A stretch of 64,000 nucleotides of DNA, from positions 160,571 through 224,570 of the forward strand of contig CAADGI010000008.1 of NCBI GenBank assembly GCA_900696495.1, written 5' to 3'. The position numbers were made by a program, and so were the translations under genes. Under the pieces are notes generated by a model, which did no database searches, was not told the origin of the DNA, and saw nothing but the letters and a program-made list of their open reading frames with translations. This document shows positions 1 through 9,540 of this stretch, piece by piece; within the stretch, counting starts at the first letter, position 1, and every line of letters starts with the position of its first letter. This DNA comes from an uncultured Alphaproteobacteria bacterium. Lineage in GTDB: Bacteria; Pseudomonadota; Alphaproteobacteria; Micavibrionales; Micavibrionaceae.

Positions 1-72
1 TAGGGTTTTACTGTAACCGGGCGCAACAATCCGTGATTTGTCCCTGGCCTGCCGCATCTTTAAGATTTCATA

Positions 73-861
73 ATGAGCAATATTCATTCCACAGCCATCA
101 TCGAGAAGGGCGCAAAGATTGCGCCCTCGGCGTCTATTGGCGCCTATTGCATCGTGGGGCCGAACGTTGAAATCAAAGACAATGTGACGCTGAAGCCGCA
201 TGTGGTCGTCGACGGGCACACGGAGATCGGCGAGGGGACGAAGGTTTATTCCTTCGCCGCGCTCGGCACGCCGCCGCAGGACCTGAAATATGCGGGCGAG
301 CCGTCGAAGCTGATTATCGGGAAGAACAATACGATCCGTGAGCATGCGACGATGAACCCCGGCACCAAGGGCGGCGCGATGGAAACGCGGGTTGGCGATA
401 ATGGTTTATTCATGGTCGCGGCGCATGTCGCGCATGACTGCATCATCGGCAATAATGTCATCATGGCGAATAATGCAACGCTGGGCGGGCATGTGACGGT
501 CGGCGATTTCGCCGTGATCGGCGGTCTCGCGGCGGTGCACCAGTTTATTCGCATTGGTGAGCACGCGATGATCGGCGGGATGTCGGGAGTCGAGAGCGAT
601 GTCATTCCCTATGGCCGCGTTAAAGGCGAGCGGGCGTTCCTGGCCGGGCTTAATCTGATCGGGCTGGAGCGGCGCGGTTTCTCAAAGGACCAGGTGAAGG
701 CCATTCAGAAGGCGGTCAATCACCTGTTCGGTCAGGAAGGGACGATGGAAGAGCGCATCGCGGAAGTGGCGAATGATTTTTCCAGCGATGATACCGTTCA
801 AAATATCATTCGTTTCGCGCGCGAAAAAACGAGATTTCCCCTATGTCAGCCGCCGCGCTAG
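73..861 (+). CDS. lpxA: UDP-N-acetylglucosamine acyltransferase LpxA
   Basis: First committed step of lipid A synthesis: transfers a 3-hydroxyacyl chain from ACP to the 3-OH of UDP-GlcNAc in the cytoplasm. The 262-residue protein has the usual family length. Its N-terminal two thirds is a left-handed beta-helix of hexapeptide repeats (IGAYCIVGPNVEI, IGNNVIMANNATLGGHVTVG) and contains the active-site stretch MVAAHVAHDC. The C-terminal third is the helical LpxA cap (LNLIGLERRGFSKDQVKAI). The ATG at 73 begins the family-typical SNIHSTAIIEKGAKI. It overlaps lpxI by 19 nt and is the first gene of an lpxA-lpxI-lpxB run. The 72 nt before it contain no recognisable gene end. Confidence 0.97.
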   Translation: MSNIHSTAIIEKGAKIAPSASIGAYCIVGPNVEIKDNVTLKPHVVVDGHTEIGEGTKVYSFAALGTPPQDLKYAGEPSKLIIGKNNTIREHATMNPGTKGGAMETRVGDNGLFMVAAHVAHDCIIGNNVIMANNATLGGHVTVGDFAVIGGLAAVHQFIRIGEHAMIGGMSGVESDVIPYGRVKGERAFLAGLNLIGLERRGFSKDQVKAIQKAVNHLFGQEGTMEERIAEVANDFSSDDTVQNIIRFAREKTRFPLCQPPR

Positions 862-1709
862 ACGCAGCGCCGATCAAGACTCTTGGCATTCTCGCAGGGG
901 GCGGCATGCTGCCGCAGAAACTGCTGGAGGCTTGCGATGAAAAAGGCATCGTGCCTTTTGTCGTGGGTTTCGAAGGGCAGACGGACCCGATGGTCATACA
1001 GGGGCGCAGCCATCTCTGGACTCGCCTTGGCGCCGCCGGGCAGATCATCAAGACGCTCAAATCTCATGACATACAGGACCTGGTTTTTATCGGCTCGATC
1101 CGCCGCCCGACGATGGCGGAGTTGCGGCCGGATCTGAAGGCTGCGGAATTTTTTGCGAAGTCGAGCTGGAAGGTGATCGGCGGGGATAATGGTCTCGCGG
1201 AAGCGCTGCGGGATTTCCTGGGCCGGGAAGGTTTTCGGATTCACGGCATTCATGCCATCGCGCAGAATTTACTGGCGCCTGACGGGGTGATCGGCGCGGT
1301 GCAGCCGCAAACAAGCGACTGGCAGGATATCGAGAAAGGCATCGAGGCTTCGCAAAAGCTCGGGGCGCTGGATATCGGGCAGGCGGTGATCGTTCAGGAG
1401 GGTATCGTCCTGGCGGTCGAAGGGGCCGAGGGAACCGATAAGCTCATGGAGCGGACAAAGATGCTGATGCGCAAGGGGCGCGGGGGAATACTGGTTAAAA
1501 CCTGCAAACCGGGGCAATACCGGGATTTCGACCTGCCTACGGTGGGGCCGCAGACAATCCTTAACGCCGCGGAATGCGGCCTGGCGGGGGTGGCGATCCA
1601 TGCGGGACATAGTCTGCTGATCAACCCGGAAGAGGTTGCACAAATCGCAGACAAGCATAAAATGTTCGTGATTGGCATTGCGGTCAAAACGGACGATCGG
1701 GGCATATGA
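843..1709 (+). CDS. lpxI: UDP-2,3-diacylglucosamine pyrophosphatase LpxI
   Basis: Hydrolyses UDP-2,3-diacylglucosamine to lipid X and UMP. LpxI is the alphaproteobacterial replacement for LpxH. The 288-residue protein matches the LpxI (formerly DUF1009) family: N-terminal GILAGGGMLPQKLLEAC, the central block FIGSIRRPTMAELRPDLKA, and the C-terminal domain with VKTCKPGQYRDFDLPTVGP and ECGLAGVAIHAGHSLL. The start lies inside the end of lpxA, and the stop overlaps the lpxB start as ATGA, so all three genes are probably translationally coupled. The position between lpxA and lpxB is the standard alphaproteobacterial one and supports the function. Confidence 0.95.
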   Translation: MSAAALDAAPIKTLGILAGGGMLPQKLLEACDEKGIVPFVVGFEGQTDPMVIQGRSHLWTRLGAAGQIIKTLKSHDIQDLVFIGSIRRPTMAELRPDLKAAEFFAKSSWKVIGGDNGLAEALRDFLGREGFRIHGIHAIAQNLLAPDGVIGAVQPQTSDWQDIEKGIEASQKLGALDIGQAVIVQEGIVLAVEGAEGTDKLMERTKMLMRKGRGGILVKTCKPGQYRDFDLPTVGPQTILNAAECGLAGVAIHAGHSLLINPEEVAQIADKHKMFVIGIAVKTDDRGI

Positions 1710-2968
1710 CTCAGAAGATTTTCATGATAGCGGGCGAGCATTCCGGCGATGTGCTGGGATCGGGCCTGATCAGGTCGCTTAAGGAGAAATCACCGGATAT
1801 CGAGCTTTCGGGCATCGGCGGGCCGCTGATGGAAAAGCAGGGCTTCCGGAGCCTGATGCCCATGGAAGAGCTGGGCGTCATGGGCATCTGGGAGGTTCTC
1901 GGCCAGTTGCCAAGGCTCCTGAAACTGATGGAAGCCGTTGTCATCGAGATTGAGAATTTCAACCCGGATATCGTTGTGACGATCGACCTGCCGGATTTCA
2001 ATTTCGAAATCGGGAAGCGCCTTAAAAAGCGCGGCAAATCGAAAGCGCGGCTGGTGCATTACGCGGCGCCGAGCGTCTGGGCGTGGCGTCCGGGCCGGGC
2101 CAAGAAGGTTGCGCAGTTTTTAGACGGCATGATGTGCCTGTTCCCGCATGAGCCGCCTTATTTCACGAAGCACGGCCTGAAGTCGGCGTTTGTCGGGCAT
2201 CCGCTTTCGGAATACGACCCGTCCACGGCGGATGGCCCAGCCTTCCGGGAAAGATACGGAATCGGGCCGGATGAAGTCGTGCTGGCTGTGTTCTTCGGCA
2301 GCCGTGAAAGGGAGCTCGACGTTCACGTCAAGATTTTCAAGGAAGCGATGGAAATCATACGGGAGCAGTATTTCCCCGACCTCGTCGTGATTTTCCCGAC
2401 GCTGCCCTATCTTGAATATGAAGTCATGAAGGCCATTCACGGCGTGAATTACAAAGGCTTTGTGCTCGTGAACCCGGACGAGAAATGGGACGAGTTCGCG
2501 GCCTGCAACGCGGCGCTGGCGGTTTCGGGCACGGTGGGGCTGGAGCTTGCCTATATGGGCGTGCCGCATGTCATCGCCTACAAGATGCATCCGCTGTCGT
2601 GGTTGCTGGTGAAGCTGCTGGTGAAAACCAAGTACGCGCACCTTGCGAATATTCTCCTGGGCGAACCGGCTGTGCCCGAATTTTTACAGGGTCAGTGCAC
2701 GTCGACCGAGCTTGCCAAGGGGTTGTTCAAGCTGGTCGAGGACGACATGGAGCGCAAGATCCAGCTTTCGAAAATCTCCAAGATCCGCGACATGCTGAGG
2801 GGCGAGGGCGGCGACATGACGCCGTCGGATAAAGCGGCGGAGTTCGTTCTTGCCGTCGGCAAGGAACCTGCGAAAGCATTCGGCAAGAAAGCGCCGATCA
2901 AAAAGAAGCCCATTTTTCCCCAGAAGAAAAAAGAACCGAAAACTCCGAAAGCCGCGAAAGAGGCCTAG
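1706..2968 (+). CDS. lpxB: Lipid-A-disaccharide synthase LpxB
   Basis: GT19 glycosyltransferase that joins UDP-2,3-diacylglucosamine and lipid X into the lipid A disaccharide at the inner membrane. N-terminal motif [17 protein letters not shown], then [12 protein letters not shown] and [16 protein letters not shown]. The C-terminal Rossmann domain has [12 protein letters not shown] and the nucleotide-site block [23 protein letters not shown]. At 420 residues it is longer than usual because of a Lys/Pro/Ala-rich tail over about the last 40 residues ([17 protein letters not shown] and so on), which is absent from textbook LpxB and could aid membrane association. The stop overlaps that of the convergent gltA by 4 nt. 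Confidence 0.96.
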   Translation: MTQKIFMIAGEHSGDVLGSGLIRSLKEKSPDIELSGIGGPLMEKQGFRSLMPMEELGVMGIWEVLGQLPRLLKLMEAVVIEIENFNPDIVVTIDLPDFNFEIGKRLKKRGKSKARLVHYAAPSVWAWRPGRAKKVAQFLDGMMCLFPHEPPYFTKHGLKSAFVGHPLSEYDPSTADGPAFRERYGIGPDEVVLAVFFGSRERELDVHVKIFKEAMEIIREQYFPDLVVIFPTLPYLEYEVMKAIHGVNYKGFVLVNPDEKWDEFAACNAALAVSGTVGLELAYMGVPHVIAYKMHPLSWLLVKLLVKTKYAHLANILLGEPAVPEFLQGQCTSTELAKGLFKLVEDDMERKIQLSKISKIRDMLRGEGGDMTPSDKAAEFVLAVGKEPAKAFGKKAPIKKKPIFPQKKKEPKTPKAAKEA

Positions 2969-4299
2969 TCGCGGTCTTCGACCGGGACGAAGGGGCGGCG
3001 GACCGGGCCGGGGTAAAGCTGGCGCGGGCGGCCGATGCGCAGATCGGGTTCCTCGATCATTTCCTTCCATTGCGAGATCCAGCCGACGGTGCGGGCGACG
3101 GCGAACAGCACGGTGAACATGCTGGTCGGGAAGCCCATGGCTTTCAGGATGATGCCGGAATAGAAGTCGACGTTGGGGAAGAGCTTGCGGTCGATGAAGT
3201 AGGAATCCTGAAGCGCGATTTTTTCGAGCTCCATCGCGACCTCGAGCATCGGGTCGTTGACACCGAGATCCTCGAGCACTTCGTCGGCGGCTTTCTTGAG
3301 AACCTGCGCGCGCGGGTCGAAGTTTTTATAGACGCGGTGGCCGAAGCCCATAAGGCGGAAGCCGCTGTTCTTGTCTTTTGCCTTGGCGATGAATTCAGGG
3401 ATGCGGTCCTTGGTGCCGATTTCGGCGAGCATTTCGAGGACTTCCTGGTTGGCGCCGCCGTGGCTTGCGCCCCAGAGCGATGCGATGCCGGCCGCGATAC
3501 AGGCGAACGGGTTGGCTTGCGACGAACCGGCGAGGCGCACGGTCGAGGTCGAGGCGTTCTGCTCATGGTCGGCGTGGAGGATGAAGATTTTGTCCAGCGC
3601 GTCGGCGGTGACGGGGTTGACCTTGTAGGGCTCGGCGGGAACGCCGAAGCACATATAGAGGAAGTTTTCCGCGAAGCTGAGATCGTTGCGCGGGTACATG
3701 AAGGGCTGGCCGATGCTGTATTTATGGCTCATGGCGGCCAGGGTGGGGATTTTCGCGATGAGGCGGTGCGCGGACAGTTCGCGCTGCTGCGGGTCGCGGA
3801 TATCGAGAGAGTCGTGATAGAAGCTTGAGAGAGCGCCCGCGAGACCGCAGAGGACGGCCATCGGGTGGGCGTCACGGCGGAAGCCGCGCAGGAAATAGTG
3901 GATCTGCTCGTGCACCATCGTGTGATAGGTGATGTCGCGTTCGAACTGTTTTTTGGCTTTCTGGTTCGGGAGGTCGCCGTTCAGCAGGAGGTAGGCGACT
4001 TCGAGGAAGTCACTCTTGCCGGCCAGCTCCTCGATCGTATAGCCGCGGTGCATGAGGATGCCCTCGTCGCCGTCGATGAAGGTGATGCGCGATTTGCAGC
4101 TGGCGGTCGAGGTGTAGGACGGGTCAAAGGTGAAGTGGCCGGTTTCGGCGTAGAGTTTACGCACGTCGATGACGCTGGGGCCGGTGGCGCCGTCGATGAC
4201 GGGCAGTTTCCAGCTTTTGCCGGTCTGGTCATCGGTCAGGGTATATGTCTTCTGGGCAGTGGCGGGGGCCACTGCTGGGGAGGTTGCTTTTTTCGTCAT
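2965..4299 (-). CDS. gltA: Citrate synthase (type II)
   Basis: Condenses acetyl-CoA and oxaloacetate to citrate, the entry reaction of the TCA cycle. The 444-residue length and layout fit the Gram-negative hexameric type. Visible motifs are the active-site region [20 protein letters not shown], the substrate-binding [14 protein letters not shown] and the catalytic aspartate segment [13 protein letters not shown]. The first ~20 residues are Ala/Thr/Pro-rich and likely flexible. It lies 106 nt downstream of gltX on the same strand and has its own good promoter match in that gap. Its last 4 nt overlap the end of lpxB. Confidence 0.97.
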   Translation of the reverse strand: MTKKATSPAVAPATAQKTYTLTDDQTGKSWKLPVIDGATGPSVIDVRKLYAETGHFTFDPSYTSTASCKSRITFIDGDEGILMHRGYTIEELAGKSDFLEVAYLLLNGDLPNQKAKKQFERDITYHTMVHEQIHYFLRGFRRDAHPMAVLCGLAGALSSFYHDSLDIRDPQQRELSAHRLIAKIPTLAAMSHKYSIGQPFMYPRNDLSFAENFLYMCFGVPAEPYKVNPVTADALDKIFILHADHEQNASTSTVRLAGSSQANPFACIAAGIASLWGASHGGANQEVLEMLAEIGTKDRIPEFIAKAKDKNSGFRLMGFGHRVYKNFDPRAQVLKKAADEVLEDLGVNDPMLEVAMELEKIALQDSYFIDRKLFPNVDFYSGIILKAMGFPTSMFTVLFAVARTVGWISQWKEMIEEPDLRIGRPRQLYPGPVRRPFVPVEDRD

Positions 4300-4345
4300 G
4301 CGGGGCCTGTATTATGAAATAGGAAGCGTGAATCCACTCGTTACA

Positions 4346-4374
4346 ATCATACAAGCGTTGCAGTGCAATATCAA
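4346..4374 (-). promoter_or_regulatory. Putative sigma-70 promoter of gltA
   Basis: On the minus strand there is TTGATA (4374-4369), a 17-nt spacer and TATGAT (4351-4346), with the predicted transcription start about 40 nt before the gltA ATG at 4299. The match to the -35/-10 consensus is good and the gap between gltX and gltA holds no other feature. This is a sequence match only. Confidence 0.55.
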
Positions 4375-4405
4375 TTCGCAGGTTTGGCGCCCCGGTGTTT
4401 TCCCC

Positions 4406-5809
4406 TTATTTGAGGGCGGCCTGAAGGCGGGCAAGCGTTTCGTCCTGGCCGAGGATTTCGGCGGCGTGGAAGATGGAGGGCGAGACGGTGGTGCCGGTCA
4501 GGGCGGCGCGGAAGGGCATGGCGACCTGGCCGAGTTTGCCGCCGGTCATTTCCTGAGATATTACTTTAGAAATATTTTCTATATCACTGAAATTAAATGA
4601 TTTTAATTCTTTGAGGCGTGTGGCGAGGGCTTCAAGAACCTTTTTTGCGTCGCCCTGAAGCGTCTGTCTGGCTTTTTCGTCGTATTCGAGCGGAATCTTT
4701 TTGGCATAAAATGCAGATTCATCAACAAATTGCACGATTGTCTTCGCGCGCGACTTTAATTCATTGATGCCTGCCATGATCCGTTTTACGGCGAGGTCAT
4801 CAAGTTCAATTCCGTGGCGGGATTTGTAAAAAGGTCTGGCGATCTCCAGCAGCCGGGCCGGGTCGATTTCCTTCATGTAATGCGCGTTGACGTTTTCCAG
4901 CTTGGCGAAATCAAAACGGGCGGGCGACTTGCCGATATGTTCGAGGTCGAACCATTCACGCGCCTGCTTGTCGGAGATGAATTCATCGTCGCCGTGGGAC
5001 CACCCCAAACGGAGCAGGTAGTTGCGCATGGCTTCAGGCAGGTAGCCGAGGTCGCGGTATTCCTCGACGCTCGCCGCGCCGTGGCGCTTGGACATTTTCG
5101 CGCCGTCCGGTCCGAGGATGAGGGGCAGATGGGCGTATTCGGGGATCTTCCAGCCCATGGCGGTGTAGATGATGTTCTGGCGGAAGGTGTTGTTGAGGTG
5201 GTCGTCGCCGCGGATGACATAGTTCACGCCCATGTCGTGGTCGTCGACGACGACGGCGAGCATGTAGGTCGGCGTGCCGTCGCTGCGGAGGATAATGAAG
5301 TCATCGAGCTGTTCGGCGGGGACGCGGACTTCGCCCTGGACGTGATCCTTCACCACGCTGTCGCCGGTGAGTGGCGCCTTGATCCGGATGACGGGTTTTA
5401 CGTCCTTGGGCGCGGCGGAAGGGGCCTTGTCGCGCCAGCGGCGGTCGTAGAAAACCGCGCGGCCTTCCTTCCTGGCATTTTCGCGCATTTCCTCAAGCTC
5501 CTGCGGCGAGCAGTAGCAGTAATAGGCCTCGCCTTTTTTGAGAAGTTCGTGCGCGATTTCGGCGTGGCGGGCGATGCGTGAAAACTGCGAGACGACTTCG
5601 CCGTCGTAATCGAGCTCCAGCCATTTGAGGCCGTTCTTGATCGCTTCGACGGCTTCCTCATTATGGCGGGCGCGGTCGGTGTCCTCGATGCGGAAGAGCA
5701 TCTTGCCGCCGTGGCGGCGGGCGTAAAGCCAGTTATAAAGCGCGGTCCGGGCCGTGCCGATATGCATAAAACCGGTCGGGGAGGGCGGGAAGCGCGTGAC
5801 GATACTCAT
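4406..5809 (-). CDS. gltX: Glutamyl-tRNA synthetase
   Basis: Class I aminoacyl-tRNA synthetase charging tRNA-Glu. The 467-residue protein begins TRFPPSPTGFMHIGTARTAL, with the HIGH-class motif HIGT, and has the KMSKS-class motif KMSKRHGAAS in the middle. The anticodon-binding helical domain fills the C-terminal third. Alphaproteobacteria commonly have two GltX-type enzymes, so a second copy elsewhere is possible. The C-terminal coding region contains two AT-rich patches (about 4555-4620 and 4680-4770) encoding a Lys/Asn/Ile-rich stretch, unlike the flanking sequence. It is divergent from comEC. Confidence 0.96.
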   Translation of the reverse strand: MSIVTRFPPSPTGFMHIGTARTALYNWLYARRHGGKMLFRIEDTDRARHNEEAVEAIKNGLKWLELDYDGEVVSQFSRIARHAEIAHELLKKGEAYYCYCSPQELEEMRENARKEGRAVFYDRRWRDKAPSAAPKDVKPVIRIKAPLTGDSVVKDHVQGEVRVPAEQLDDFIILRSDGTPTYMLAVVVDDHDMGVNYVIRGDDHLNNTFRQNIIYTAMGWKIPEYAHLPLILGPDGAKMSKRHGAASVEEYRDLGYLPEAMRNYLLRLGWSHGDDEFISDKQAREWFDLEHIGKSPARFDFAKLENVNAHYMKEIDPARLLEIARPFYKSRHGIELDDLAVKRIMAGINELKSRAKTIVQFVDESAFYAKKIPLEYDEKARQTLQGDAKKVLEALATRLKELKSFNFSDIENISKVISQEMTGGKLGQVAMPFRAALTGTTVSPSIFHAAEILGQDETLARLQAALK

Positions 5810-5896
5810 AGTTTCAAAGCCCTAGCGATTTCAATGTTTTCGTGTAATCTTCAATCATCCTTATTAATGGTCAGGCGCAGGAGGCGCAAGGCTTTC

Positions 5897-8053
5897 ATGA
5901 GTGCGGAGGTTTCAGGAGAAATCCGGTTGCGCACGCCCATATTCGTTTACTCGGGTATGGCGCGGGATTTTATTACCCGCGAACTTGCCTGGCAGAAGCC
6001 GAGGCTGTTTCTGTGGTTCCCGGTTTTTCTTTCGCTTGGCATAGGGCTTTATTTTTCGCTGCCGGCGGAGCCGCCGATGATTTTGGGGCTGGCGGCGTTT
6101 GCGTTATCGCTTGCAGGGCTGGTGGTGTCGGAAGGCGAGAAGCGGGTTTTCATGCTCGCGGTTTTCCTGGCGGCGACGGGGTTTGCGGCGTCGCAACTCC
6201 GGACCTACAGCGTCTATACGCCCATTCTCGAAAAGGAGATCGGCGCGCGGCTGGTGAGCGGGCGGATCGAAGTGATCGAGAGCATGGAGGACGGCGCGGG
6301 CAGCCGGTTGCTGCTCTCAGGTGTGCAGATCGAGAAAATGGTGCCGCAGGAAACGCCGGTGCGGGTGCGGATTTCGGTGCGTTCGGATGAAGGATTGCAG
6401 GTGGGCCAAAGAGTGCGTGTGCTGGCGGGGCTGGGACCGCCGTCGCCGCCGCTGCAGCCCGGCGCGTTCGATTTCCAGCGTTACATGTTTTTCCAGCGGA
6501 TCGGGGCGTTGGGGTTTGCGTACAAGCAGCCGGATGTGATCGGCGCGCCGTCGGCGCGTCAGAATTTCATCGAGCGCATCCGCGTGGCCATCGACCGGAG
6601 GATCGAGGCGTATCTTCCGTACCCGGAGGCGGCGGTGGCGATGGCGCTGACGACGGGGCGGCGGGCGGCGATCAGCGAGGAGGCGAATGACGCGATCACG
6701 GCGGCGGGCCTTGCGCATATTCTTTCGATCTCGGGGCTGCATATCGGGATTGTTTCGGGGATCGTGTTTTTCCTGAGCCGGTTGTTGATGGTTTGCATCC
6801 CGGGGTTCGGGGTGCGGAGGCCCGTAAAAAAATATGCGGCGGTGCTGGCGTTCATGGCGGCGGCGTTTTACACGCTGCTGGCGGGCGCGACGATCCCGAC
6901 GCAGCGTTCGCTGATCATGGTGGGGATCGCGCTGTTCGCGATTATCGTCGACCGCTCGCCGCTGTCGATCAGGCTGGTGGCGTTCGCGGCGCTCGCGGTT
7001 TTGCTGGCGGCGCCGGAGAGCCTGATGAGCGCGAGCTTCCAGATGTCGTTCGCGGCGGTGGCGGGGCTGGTGATGGTTTTCGATTATCTGCGGCCATGGA
7101 TGTCGGCGTGGCACAGGCAGGCGGGGGTGACGAAGCGGGCGGCGCTTTATTTATTGAGCGTGACGCTGACGACGGTGATCGCGACGGTGGCGACGGCGCC
7201 GTTCACGATCTTTCATTTCCAGCAGTTCCAGATTTACGGCGTGATCGCGAATGCGCTGGCGGTGCCGCTGTCGGCTTTTGTCATCATGCCGGCGGCGGTG
7301 ATGGCGCTGGTGCTGATGCCGTTCGGGCTGGAGCACTGGCCGCTGCTGGCGATGGGCGCGGGCGTGGATGCGATGATCGATATTTCGGTGTGGGTGGCGG
7401 CGTTGCCGTATGCGCTGGTGAAAATTCCCGCGCCGCCGGGTGCCGCGCTGCCGTGTTTCATGGCGGGGATTATTTTACTGTTCCTGGTGAAGGGCGTTTT
7501 CCGGTATGCGGCGCTGGTGCCGTTGATGGCGTGTATGTTGATGGTTATGGCGTGGCGGCAGCCGGATATCGTGATCGCGCCCGGGTTCGATCTGGCGGGT
7601 GTGCGGACGCAGGATGGTTTATATGTGTCGTCGCTGCGGCGCGAGGAATTCATCCGCGAGAAATGGGAGAGCAATTACGGGTTGCAGGAGGGGACAGCAT
7701 TGGGGTGGCCGAAAGAGGGGCAGGCGGGGCCGCTGAACTGCGACGAGGCGGCGTGCCGTGCGGAAATTAACGGCCAGCGGGTTTCGTTCCTGAAAAATCC
7801 GGGTGTGCTGGACGAGGAATGCCGGTGGGCGGCGCTGGTGCTGTCGTTCAGCCCGGTGAAGAAGCAGGGCTGCGCGGCGCAAATCATCGACAAGTTTACA
7901 ACGCTCGACAGCGGCGCGCAGGCGGTGTGGCTGGGCGATGCGGTCACGATTCAGAATGCCGAGGAAATACGCGGCAACCGTCCGTGGAGTTCGGGCAATA
8001 AAAATTTCAGTGGTAGGAGCGCATCAGGCTCACGAGCCGGCCCTGGATTTTGA
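5897..8053 (+). CDS. comEC: ComEC/Rec2 family competence protein (DNA-uptake channel)
   Basis: Inner-membrane channel family that carries single-stranded DNA into the cytoplasm during transformation. About 718 residues: N-terminal membrane pair ([16 protein letters not shown]), the DUF4131-like soluble domain, then the polytopic Competence domain with the hallmark [17 protein letters not shown] and many hydrophobic segments to about residue 540. The remaining tail keeps conserved Cys/Asp positions ([21 protein letters not shown]) but has no HxHxDH metallo-beta-lactamase motif, as is usual in alphaproteobacteria. The ATG at 5897 was chosen because AGGAGG lies 12 nt upstream and it clears gltX; an ATG at 5867 is an alternative. 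The last 47 nt overlap the end of lexA. No other competence genes are in the window. Confidence 0.9.
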   Translation: MSAEVSGEIRLRTPIFVYSGMARDFITRELAWQKPRLFLWFPVFLSLGIGLYFSLPAEPPMILGLAAFALSLAGLVVSEGEKRVFMLAVFLAATGFAASQLRTYSVYTPILEKEIGARLVSGRIEVIESMEDGAGSRLLLSGVQIEKMVPQETPVRVRISVRSDEGLQVGQRVRVLAGLGPPSPPLQPGAFDFQRYMFFQRIGALGFAYKQPDVIGAPSARQNFIERIRVAIDRRIEAYLPYPEAAVAMALTTGRRAAISEEANDAITAAGLAHILSISGLHIGIVSGIVFFLSRLLMVCIPGFGVRRPVKKYAAVLAFMAAAFYTLLAGATIPTQRSLIMVGIALFAIIVDRSPLSIRLVAFAALAVLLAAPESLMSASFQMSFAAVAGLVMVFDYLRPWMSAWHRQAGVTKRAALYLLSVTLTTVIATVATAPFTIFHFQQFQIYGVIANALAVPLSAFVIMPAAVMALVLMPFGLEHWPLLAMGAGVDAMIDISVWVAALPYALVKIPAPPGAALPCFMAGIILLFLVKGVFRYAALVPLMACMLMVMAWRQPDIVIAPGFDLAGVRTQDGLYVSSLRREEFIREKWESNYGLQEGTALGWPKEGQAGPLNCDEAACRAEINGQRVSFLKNPGVLDEECRWAALVLSFSPVKKQGCAAQIIDKFTTLDSGAQAVWLGDAVTIQNAEEIRGNRPWSSGNKNFSGRSASGSRAGPGF

Positions 8054-8672
8054 CGCGTTTGGGTTCGAGGATCTGCGGCTCGTATGTATCGTTTTCCGGT
8101 TCGAGCACGATTTTGTTCCCGGCGCGGCGGAGGCGTTTCAACGTCGCTTCCTCACCATCGACCAGCGCGACGACGATGACGCCGTTTTCGGCGGTGTCGC
8201 AGCGCTTGATGATGACGGTATCGCCGTCGTGAATCCCGGCATTGATCATGGAATCGCCCTCGACCGTGAGAGCATATAATTCGCCCGGGCCGGCATAACC
8301 GGCGGGAACCTGGATATTGTCGCCTTCATGCTGAATGGCCTCGATGGGCGTACCGGCGGCGATCTTGCCGTAGAGGGGAATAAGGTCGAAGCCGCTGTCG
8401 TTCGCGGGCGTGGCAGCGCGCGGAGGCGGAGCGGAGCCGTGCATTTTCGGTTTCATGCCGTCAGGCAGGCGCTTGATTTCGAGGGCGCGGGCGCGGTGCG
8501 GCAGGCGCTCGATATAGCCGCGTTCCTCCAGCGCCGTGATGAGTCGGTGAATACCGGATTTTGATTTGAGCTTGAGCGCTTCTTTCATCTCTTCGAAAGA
8601 GGGGGCGACGTCGGATTTGGACAGGCGCTCGTGGATGAATACCAGCAGGTCGCGCTGTTTCTTGGTCAGCAT
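8007..8672 (-). CDS. lexA: LexA repressor, SOS regulator
   Basis: Transcriptional repressor of the DNA-damage response that cleaves itself when RecA is activated. The 221-residue protein has an N-terminal winged helix-turn-helix ([21 protein letters not shown]), a linker, and an S24 peptidase domain with the cleavage site Ala106-Gly107 (KIAAGTP), nucleophile Ser141 (GDSMINAG) and Lys179 (EEATLKR). The upstream region carries a perfect alphaproteobacterial SOS box overlapping the promoter, so the gene is autoregulated. In many alphaproteobacteria moaC and moeA sit between trpC and lexA; here lexA directly follows trpC on the same strand. Its 3' end overlaps convergent comEC by 47 nt. Confidence 0.97.
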   Translation of the reverse strand: MLTKKQRDLLVFIHERLSKSDVAPSFEEMKEALKLKSKSGIHRLITALEERGYIERLPHRARALEIKRLPDGMKPKMHGSAPPPRAATPANDSGFDLIPLYGKIAAGTPIEAIQHEGDNIQVPAGYAGPGELYALTVEGDSMINAGIHDGDTVIIKRCDTAENGVIVVALVDGEEATLKRLRRAGNKIVLEPENDTYEPQILEPKRVKIQGRLVSLMRSYH

Positions 8673-8725
8673 GGGAATGATCCTGTTTTATTATGTTAAT
8701 AAAAACGCCAGAATTATCACTATTT

Positions 8726-8754
8726 GTTCTAGTTTAGTTCTTGGTCTGTGTCAA
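8726..8754 (-). promoter_or_regulatory. lexA promoter with SOS (LexA) operator
   Basis: The plus strand reads GTTC TAGTTTA GTTC at 8726-8740, an exact match to the direct-repeat SOS box GTTC-N7-GTTC established for alphaproteobacterial LexA. On the minus strand a promoter can be drawn as TTGACA (8754-8749), a 17-nt spacer and TAGAAC (8731-8726). The operator therefore covers the spacer and -10, as expected for direct repression of lexA by its own product. It lies 54-68 nt upstream of the lexA ATG. Confidence 0.85.
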
Positions 8755-8763
8755 CTCTCTCGT

Positions 8764-9540
8764 TCAACCGCGCAATTTTGTTAGGGCCGCGCCGATATCG
8801 TCCTGGCGCATGAGGCTTTCGCCGACAAGGAACGCGCCGAATCCGGCGGCCTGCAGGGCGCGGATATTTTCGGGAGTCGAGATGCCGCTTTCGGCGACTT
8901 TCAAGACGCCTTCGGGAATCATTTTCGAGAGCGCGTGCGAGGTCTGGAGATCGACTTCGAGCGTTTTGAGATTGCGGTTGTTGATGCCGATCATGGCGGG
9001 CGCGAGTTCGAGCGCGGCGCGGAGTTCGGGTTCGTCATGCACCTCGACGAGGACATCCATGCCGAGGTCATGCGCGATGCCGTTCATGCGCAGCGCGTCG
9101 TCGTGATTCAGCGCGGCCATGATGAGAAGGATGCAGTCGGCGCCGAGGGCGCGGGATTCGTAAATCTGGTAAGGGTCGATCATGAAATCCTTGCGCAGCA
9201 CGGGAAGCGCGCAGGATTTTTTGACTTCGGCGATGTATTCATCGCGGCCCTGGAAATATGGTTCGTCGGTGAGGATGGAGAGGCAGGCGGCACCGTTCGA
9301 TTCATAGGCGGCGGCGATTTTAACGGGATCGAAATCGGCGCGGATAACACCGACGCTCGGCGAGGTTTTTTTAATTTCGGCGATGATGACGGGCGCGGAT
9401 GATTTTTTGAGGGCGTTGATGAAGCCGCGCGGTTTTTCGGCGGCCTTGATCATTTCCTCGAGCAGGACCTGCGGTACTTCCTTGCGCTTCGCGGCGACGT
9501 GCGCGGCTTTTTTCAGACAGATTTCAGCAAGGATGCTCAT
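8764..9540 (-). CDS. trpC: Indole-3-glycerol phosphate synthase
   Basis: Closes the indole ring: converts CdRP to indole-3-glycerol phosphate in tryptophan synthesis. The 258-residue single-domain TIM barrel has IIAEIKKTSPSVGVIRADFD, with the catalytic lysine, then LSILTDEPYFQG, LRKDFMIDPYQIYESRALGAD, GINNRNLKTLEVDL and VAESGISTPENI. It is not fused to TrpF. The start ATG overlaps the trpD stop as ATGA, so trpG-trpD-trpC is one translationally coupled operon. It is followed 92 nt later by lexA. Confidence 0.97.
   Translation of the reverse strand: MSILAEICLKKAAHVAAKRKEVPQVLLEEMIKAAEKPRGFINALKKSSAPVIIAEIKKTSPSVGVIRADFDPVKIAAAYESNGAACLSILTDEPYFQGRDEYIAEVKKSCALPVLRKDFMIDPYQIYESRALGADCILLIMAALNHDDALRMNGIAHDLGMDVLVEVHDEPELRAALELAPAMIGINNRNLKTLEVDLQTSHALSKMIPEGVLKVAESGISTPENIRALQAAGFGAFLVGESLMRQDDIGAALTKLRG

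Noticed and set aside
1..72. 3' end of fabZ or another gene upstream of lpxA
   Set aside because: Frames 1 and 2 stop at once and frame 3 runs out of phase into lpxA with no FabZ-like sequence.
3070..3828. 252-codon plus-strand frame within gltA
   Set aside because: Shadow of gltA; acidic/Val/Gly-rich antisense translation without recognisable domains.
6317..7770. Long frames within comEC on both strands (265 and 325 codons)
   Set aside because: Arg/His-rich or Gly/Ala-rich alternative translations of the GC-rich comEC sequence; no start-site or domain support.
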